From contig OX419761.1 of NCBI GenBank assembly GCA_948567375.1, positions 7,194,501 to 7,258,500 on the forward strand: 64,000 bases of DNA, given 5' to 3'. How positions within the stretch are numbered: the stretch's first letter is position 1; each line of letters begins with the position of its first letter. The position numbers were made by a program, and so were the translations under genes. The stretch comes from Lunularia cruciata. Lineage: Eukaryota > Streptophyta > Marchantiopsida > Lunulariales > Lunulariaceae. Of the stretch, positions 58,789 to 64,000 are shown in pieces. Under the pieces are notes generated by a model. It was not told the origin of the DNA. It searched no databases and saw only the letters and a list, made by a program, of their open reading frames with translations.

Positions 58789-58976
58789 CCCTAAGCTACA
58801 GCGTCACCATTGGCTCCACCTTGAATCACGTTGAACATTATCGTGCTGCTGCTACACAACTCCCCATGTTAGTGTTACATAGCATCACAGGCCTCATGGT
58901 ACGAAAATCCATGGCAGTTATGGCAACGAGTGAGATTTACTGCGACGCAGGAGATAACCAGGGAAGTCCATCAATT

Positions 58977-59207
58977 TCATACATGGAAAAACTCTAATGG
59001 ACTCAAGGCATCATTCGTGGCATAGCAACCAAGGGACGAAGAAAGGAACATCACCACTGATTGCCGGACAAAACGGACGAAACGACCATCGAGTTGATCT
59101 AGTCCAACAATTATTAGGTTGAGAGCCAGCCGACAGCAGATCATGAGTACATTCTCTCCGCTCATGGGTTTCTTAGCAACAGCACGGACCTTGACGTTTG
59201 TGAGCAC
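58977..59207 (-). CDS. Candidate exon, unrecognised
   Basis: Minus-strand open frame of 76 codons with protein-like composition (VRAVAKKPMSGENVLMICCR, then LALNLIIVGLDQLDGRFVRF and VRQSVVMFLSS), alternating amphipathic segments as in helical-repeat proteins. The upstream boundary could be an acceptor near 59210. No family recognised. Confidence 0.3.
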   Translation of the reverse strand: MLTNVKVRAVAKKPMSGENVLMICCRLALNLIIVGLDQLDGRFVRFVRQSVVMFLSSSLGCYATNDALSPLEFFHV

Positions 59208-59400
59208 TTTGCATGACCTTCACACCGCACCACCCACCCGGAGTGCGGACTATACCTGCGGGTAATCAGAAAGACATGCACGAGACAAGCCTGGAGAATG
59301 GATCGCCTGGACAAAGTGAATGCCGCTGTCATGAATATTTGAAGGCGTCTGTGAGCGAATCGCCTTCGATCGGGTAAGTGAGCGCCGCTGTCAGAAAATT

Positions 59401-59646
59401 TTAGCCAAAAAGAGACACTGTCAACGACAGAACTTCAGTCAGGAGAGTCAGATCATGGCCAACAACACAAGCTACAAGGATCGCAACAGCAAGCTCTCTG
59501 GCATGCCTGCCGTCCCTACTGTGCTCTTGCACGGATATATGAACTTTTATAATTGCTTTCCAGCCTGAGACAGCCATTCGTGAAGTTCCTGCATACATGC
59601 GGCTCCCAAATCGAGCAAGAATCAGCACAATTAATGTCCAGTACAA
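59401..59646 (-). CDS. Candidate exon, unrecognised
   Basis: Minus-strand open frame (SRMYAGTSRMAVSGWKAIIK, then ARELAVAILVACVVGHDLTL) with a hydrophobic C-terminal half. Just upstream, 59700-59800 contains another hydrophobic stretch in a different frame (YITTAFVLLYHIVLFGSYWF). These could be exons of one membrane or helical protein. Unverified. Confidence 0.25.
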   Translation of the reverse strand: MYWTLIVLILARFGSRMYAGTSRMAVSGWKAIIKVHISVQEHSRDGRHARELAVAILVACVVGHDLTLLTEVLSLTVSLFG

Positions 59647-60407
59647 CGCTCTCTTCTCTATCCCAGATTAAACTCCAACGCCGAAGCGACCACCAGTCGC
59701 CCCGAACCAGTAGGAGCCAAAAAGCACAATATGGTACAAAAGCACAAAAGCGGTGGTTATGTAAATACCACCCGCTGTCTGTACAGAAGTTCATTGAAAT
59801 CGAGGCTAATCATCCTGAATTCATCTTCTCTAAGGTGCAAATGTCCGACATACGATTCCGAGTGAAGCTTGAACTCCATCTCTCTACTTCTCCCAGAGAT
59901 AAAATGTTCCGATCCTTCTGTGCGGAGTTCTCACACAGTATACTTACCCTCCGACTTGATTCCCTATGAAGAGATCGGTCGCGCCGCGCTTGTTCGGTAT
60001 CGGTAAGAGATGAGAGGACTCTTTGCCGTCTTTCGTCCTAACATAGCAAAAGTGGAAAAACGGGACGCGTGACGCAATCAAATTGAAACCACGGATGTAG
60101 TCCACAACCACATCCAAATATAGCATACTTATGATCGTTATGGAGCGAGAGGAGCAAATATCTGCCAACGATCGGCTGTCAAACTCGATGCATCAAGCTA
60201 AAGGCTCGAGCTAGTAGGCTGGTTTTACAGCACAAAGATTTGATCCTCAACTCACTCGCGTGATAAACCTCGTTTAGGCGTTTATTTTAGTCCCATCCCA
60301 TTCAAGATAGGACCTCCAGTAGAAGCAGAAGCTTTGTATTATCTCCCTCCGAAGTTACGTTGACCGATGGGCAGTGGAAAGAGATGGCTCATCCTTTGTC
60401 ATTGGAA

Positions 60408-61087
60408 TCAAAACAAACTGCTGTTGCCTTCATCTGTGGTGAACGCTGAATCAATGTTCAGCAGCTCGAGACGCAGATGGTGGAAGAGCCGGATACGGCG
60501 TCTGTTCGTAGATCCGCCATCAACCTCACAAGCCTCACCATATAAACAGAATATCAAACGCCCACGCAACAGCAGGACGTCCTTGAGCAGCATGCGCATA
60601 GATATGCTTACCGATCACTTCGCAGCCCAATTGCAAAGTGTGGATACTTCCCGAAACCAAAGCTTTAATTCTCAGTAAACCAGTATCCACCTGCACACCC
60701 TTTTTGGATAGTAAAGCGAAGCGAATTTCCATGGCCGATGCAAGTATAGGATAGAACCGACATCCTAGTAGCAGAAGACAAATAAACAATTAGATGCAAA
60801 CCGTGGTGTCTAAAACTTGACGCACCTGTTAACCGTACTTCCCCATATACACCGTAAGGAATGTGAGGGGAAGTGATTCCTATCTTTACACAGAGCCCTT
60901 TGGATATCTCTCGTAATTTTCTGACTAACTCTCGAAAGCAAGTTCGTCAGTAACAATTCAGTCAAACGGCGGCCGTCAGTAATATTAAAGCTTACAACAA
61001 AGACAGATGATTGAGAGCCTGTAGGCCAGATGCTACTGGATGATCGGCGTAAAGCAAAATCGCCTCGTATCTTCATGATCGGGATAA
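60408..61087 (-). CDS. Candidate exons of an unrecognised gene
   Basis: Three minus-strand segments have good splice signals. First, 61087-60926 follows the acceptor gtgttccttgtag and reads IPIMKIRGDFALRRSSSSIW, then SVFVVSFNITDGRRLTELLL. Second, 60764-60612 follows cttctgctactag, ends at a GTAAGC donor and reads MEIRFALLSKKGVQVDTGLL. Third, 60433-60408 follows ttcaccacag and ends EGNSSLF-stop. The second and third join in phase; the first and second do not, so an exon is missing or one boundary is wrong. No known domain. Confidence 0.35.
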
Positions 61088-61280
61088 CTACAAGGAACAC
61101 ATAAACGCAGTTGGTTTAAAACGACTACCACAACCTGATCCATTCAGAACTGAGAAGCACCTGGCAAAAAGCCGAGGTACACAATATGGTTGTTACGTAG
61201 ATCTACTGAACTTTTACACCATCTTATTTGTGACAGTAAACGTCCTTGTGCTCGAGCTCTCACACACATCGTAAGGAAGA

Positions 61281-61507
61281 TTAAGCAACGAACAAGACGG
61301 CTTGCAGACTACTCTGATAAAACAAGTCCTCGACGGCATGTTGAGTAAGACGACTAAAGGCATGGTTCAATAATCCAGGTATGGTACGGAACGTACGAGT
61401 GGGCTGGAGTAAACAACCTGCATGAAGCTCATCAAAAGCTCGGGCTGTACGGCATATCCATATTTGTGGAGCAATATCCTCGATAAACACGACAGCCGTG
61501 CGGAAAG
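61281..61507 (-). CDS. Candidate exon, unrecognised but protein-like
   Basis: After a pyrimidine-rich acceptor (gtctatttactctaag) at 61508, the minus strand reads FRTAVVFIEDIAPQIWICRT, then FDELHAGCLLQPTRTFRTIP and LLNHAFSRLTQHAVEDLFYQ, open for about 75 codons to a stop at 61281. Composition and helix-like periodicity look genuine. The 3' splice donor was not fixed, and I do not recognise the family. Confidence 0.4.
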
Positions 61508-62193
61508 CTTAGAGTAAATAGACCTTGGAAGGCTTTCTTTTTCACAGTGGAACTCCAGAAACAACAGGAGACACGTGAGATGGGATCTGCATACATCGTT
61601 CTAATTTAATACAATCGATGAAACCTGCAACTGTCGATAGTCTCAAACTGCATCATATAACAGTCATAGCGGGAGTCAATCATCGTGGTCCATAGTAATG
61701 TGCACACACGCTGATCTATGAAGAACATCTGAAGCACTAGGCCCACGGCATGCGAATGAAAACTTCTCAAATTACTTCGGGACTGACTGACTTCTCATCA
61801 GACGGCAGGTGACGCAGACGAAAGATCTCAATCAACTCCAGAACTACTGAAGCTCGTGAGCCATTTCACTTGAGCATAAACTTTACAGGAGCTTGTCCGC
61901 TATACTAGTCTACATCAACACGCACATCAAAACCGTAACAAGGCCTGTGTCATGTCTTTCCATCGACTAACCCTATAATTATGTTGTCAATCTGGTGGCT
62001 CAATCTACAGTTTTATGACTTATCAGAGTTCCCACCCTCCCACGTTGTCGAACGTTGGTTATGGCGGGTGGCAAACTCATTCTATATCTAGGTTCACTCA
62101 ATATTGTACTCCTAAGTAGCACAAATATGTAACAGTTTAAGGATCGAGGACTCCTTGAGCCTTGGTCGATGGTACATCCCTCTTGTGACGCTT

Positions 62194-63184
62194 CTACTTC
62201 AGTCCAGGGCAGTCGTGCCAGTGAGACATGAAAGGGAATGCATCAAGGAGGTTACGAGGAAGAAGTTCTTGGCCGAAGTAATCAATTGATGTTTTCGCCG
62301 ATTCTAGACTTTCTTCATCGGAGTCTATGTTTGCCAATCTTAGTAGAATATCATCCACGTTGCCGTCATCAAAGAGAATTGGACTTCCTACATGAAATCT
62401 TGAGCGGGTATCTCTGCTCCGGTCAAAGAAGTTCCGCGCCAATTCGAAATTGAACTCGCTCACTGAGTTGTATAATATAATGTCGACGTTCTCAAGACGT
62501 GAAGCAATCTGACGTTTCACGTGCTCCTCATACGGGGAACCCGCATATAGCTCATCACGGAGGTTTTCAAGGGTTTCTTCGACTGACTCCACAGCCCGAG
62601 TCATGGCCTCATAGTTTTGGCTCGACAAAGTCGGCACTGCAAGGCAGATTTCTCTACAGTAATCCTCGAGAAGATCGAGTCTCAGTTTCTCCTCACAGGA
62701 ACCGATGGCTGAATCTCTTCTGATCGCCTTTAGCATCTTCGTCACGCTGGTGATTCTTGCAAGCGAGTCTTGTAACGCTTCACCGTCGGCCATGGTCAAA
62801 ATCGATATCCAAGCAGTCAGATTTTCGGAACCCGAGGGTGAAGCGAGAACTGACACCCCTCCTCCTCTCTACAAGTTGCACATCGAGCAGAGCGAGTTTC
62901 AGAGATCCATGGACTTCATGAACTCGTTGTCATTGTCCACTGCAATTCATCCTATTCGAAGTCGCACGGGACTTCGATTGTCGAATTCCTCTCACCCCAC
63001 TCTTCAAACTTGACGCTGATTTTGTCGTGCAGCAGCACTCACGTACTCTTCCTCGGCGTTCCGCAGCGGCGGCGGCTAGTTGTTGTAGTCCGGGGGCCGA
63101 TAGCGTTGTCCCTTCTGTTACCAGCAACCAGGAGGGATATGACTTCAGGAGTAGGTACTCGATGAGGGCGTCGTACCGAATTGA
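62194..63184 (-). CDS. Two-exon segment of an unrecognised acidic helical protein
   Basis: Exon 63184-63043 follows ttttgcag and ends at a strong GTGAGT donor (SIRYDALIEYLLLKSYPSWL, then LLVTEGTTL). Exon 62849-62194 follows gtgtcag and reads MADGEALQDSLARITSVTKM, LDLLEDYCREICLAV, ENVDIILYNSVSEFNFELAR and FPFMSHWHDCPGLK-stop. The 193-bp intron is GT-AG and the phases fit (1+2). Alternatively translation starts at the ATG at 62793 in a single exon (199 codons). The product is Asp/Glu-rich and predicted mostly helical. No family recognised; confidence is moderate for coding, low for the exact model. Confidence 0.5.
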
Positions 63185-63504
63185 CTGCAAAACGATTTAA
63201 TTAGGGGACTATCTGCCAAAGCCGAGGCATAGAAGGCTAGTTTCAAAGCAGTCGGGTTTGAGCAGTCGTGAGCCAATGGCGTGCAAATCGCAGAGCCTAT
63301 GTTCAAAGCAAGTGCATGTCTGGGATCTCCGTTGTCTGTTCCATTTCTCTATTCCTCTATTGTAATTTAAATGATTTTGCTGCTACAATCCACGGACTTA
63401 CAATGAGCATGCAGCACCTGTCAAAGTCTATGACCTGGAATCCTGTCCGCCTGAGCTGCCATCTAGAGCTCTACTACTTCCTCAATATATCATCCACAAC
63501 CTAC

Positions 63505-63677
63505 CCTCCATCGAACCAGTTCTTTCTATACTTCTCCTCCTCTTCCTCACATGCGTCCGAACTGGAATTCGAGAAGAAAGGGCATTTTTTCCCCTCCCGG
63601 AGTTTCGCCTTCAATCTGGATCCAGTCTCCATGTTGAGAGCACCGATGCTGCCAGCTGGGAGTTTCTGAGCCATCAT
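63505..63677 (-). CDS. Candidate first exon, unrecognised
   Basis: Minus-strand ATG at 63677 opens MMAQKLPAGSIGALNMETGS, then RLKAKLREGKKCPFFSNSSS and an acidic run ending KYRKNWFDG at a GTAGGT donor after 63505. It lies upstream of the exon at 63184 on the same strand, but their phases do not join directly, so either an intermediate exon or a separate gene is involved. Confidence 0.4.
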
Positions 63678-64000
63678 GACCCTCGCGGCCAGCAGAGGTT
63701 GGCTAGGAACTCACTCTCTTCGATCAGAACCGGCAGGTGGAACAAATGGCTCTCATAGTTCATGTCTCTTACCATTTCTTAAGACAGGTGTTGCCATATA
63801 TTGATGGCGCGTGTCGACTATGGCTGGAACCCTCCTGATCCAACCCGTATGGGCGGTGGAGAAGAACCGTGAAAGATGGGAGGCCTCAACCTATTTCGAC
63901 GGACTGATTGGTCCGCTTCTGACGGCAAACTCCCGCGTCCCGACCAAAGCATTGTTGTTTTCTGCGGTTTTCTCCACTGGAGATGGACAAAAAAGGACCC

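Noticed and set aside
59553-59969. Plus-strand ORF of 138 codons
   Set aside because: Overlaps protein-like minus-strand frames, shows no domain, and length is within chance for this composition; coding status left open but not called.
62194-62856. 220-codon ORF starting at 62856
   Set aside because: The start there is GTG, not ATG; the model uses either the splice acceptor at 62850 or the ATG at 62793.

Overview
This looks like nuclear DNA of a green plant (streptophyte), probably a non-seed plant. The evidence is chromodomain Ty3/gypsy retrotransposons primed by initiator-Met tRNA, plant-type promoter motifs (TATAAATA, G-box CACGTG, heat shock elements), an R2-like reverse-transcriptase remnant of a kind I associate with bryophytes, lycophytes and algae, and a spliced gene. 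The species cannot be fixed from sequence alone. Most of the window is AT-rich, repeat-derived DNA. Only two stretches (about 41.8-46.8 kb and 56.5-64 kb) have the more balanced base composition and splice signals of host genes.

Layout. 1-4.6 kb: AT-rich decayed DNA with solo or partial LTRs of a family called LTR-A here. 4.6-13.36 kb: element 1, a minus-strand chromovirus (LTR, PBS, pre-gag ORF, gag, protease-RT-RNase H-integrase-chromodomain, PPT, LTR). Its protease is split by a 2.3-kb insertion made largely of minisatellites. 13.4-19.5 kb: decayed DNA with another LTR-A copy. 19.49-25.04 kb: element 2, a complete plus-strand chromovirus with two 386-bp LTRs and a perfect 5-bp target duplication (TGCTC). 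25-34 kb: element 3, a heavily decayed minus-strand Ty3/gypsy element with a tRNA-like (SINE-type) head nearby. 34-41 kb: unrecognised repeat remnants. 43.4-45.75 kb: a four-exon PARP16-like mono-ADP-ribosyltransferase gene on the minus strand. 47.9-50.2 kb: non-LTR RT remnant. 51.35-51.85 kb: an ~83-bp tandem array. 52.2-54 kb: decayed Ty1/copia remnant. 56.5-64 kb: a run of minus-strand candidate exons whose products I do not recognise.

Most interesting signals. (1) The LTR of element 2 carries four clusters of heat shock elements just upstream of its TATA box, so it resembles a heat-activated promoter. (2) Element 2 has a textbook -1 ribosomal frameshift signal at the gag-pol junction (GGGAAAC, 6-nt spacer, 10-bp hairpin), and element 1 has a decayed counterpart at the same place. 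(3) Both chromoviruses carry a related pre-gag ORF between PBS and gag, in the same frame as gag; in element 1 its module is duplicated. (4) Removing the insertion from element 1 restores the pol frame exactly.

All retroelement coding regions except gag of element 1 are broken by in-frame stops, several of them CGA-to-TGA or CAA-to-TAA, so these copies are not autonomous.
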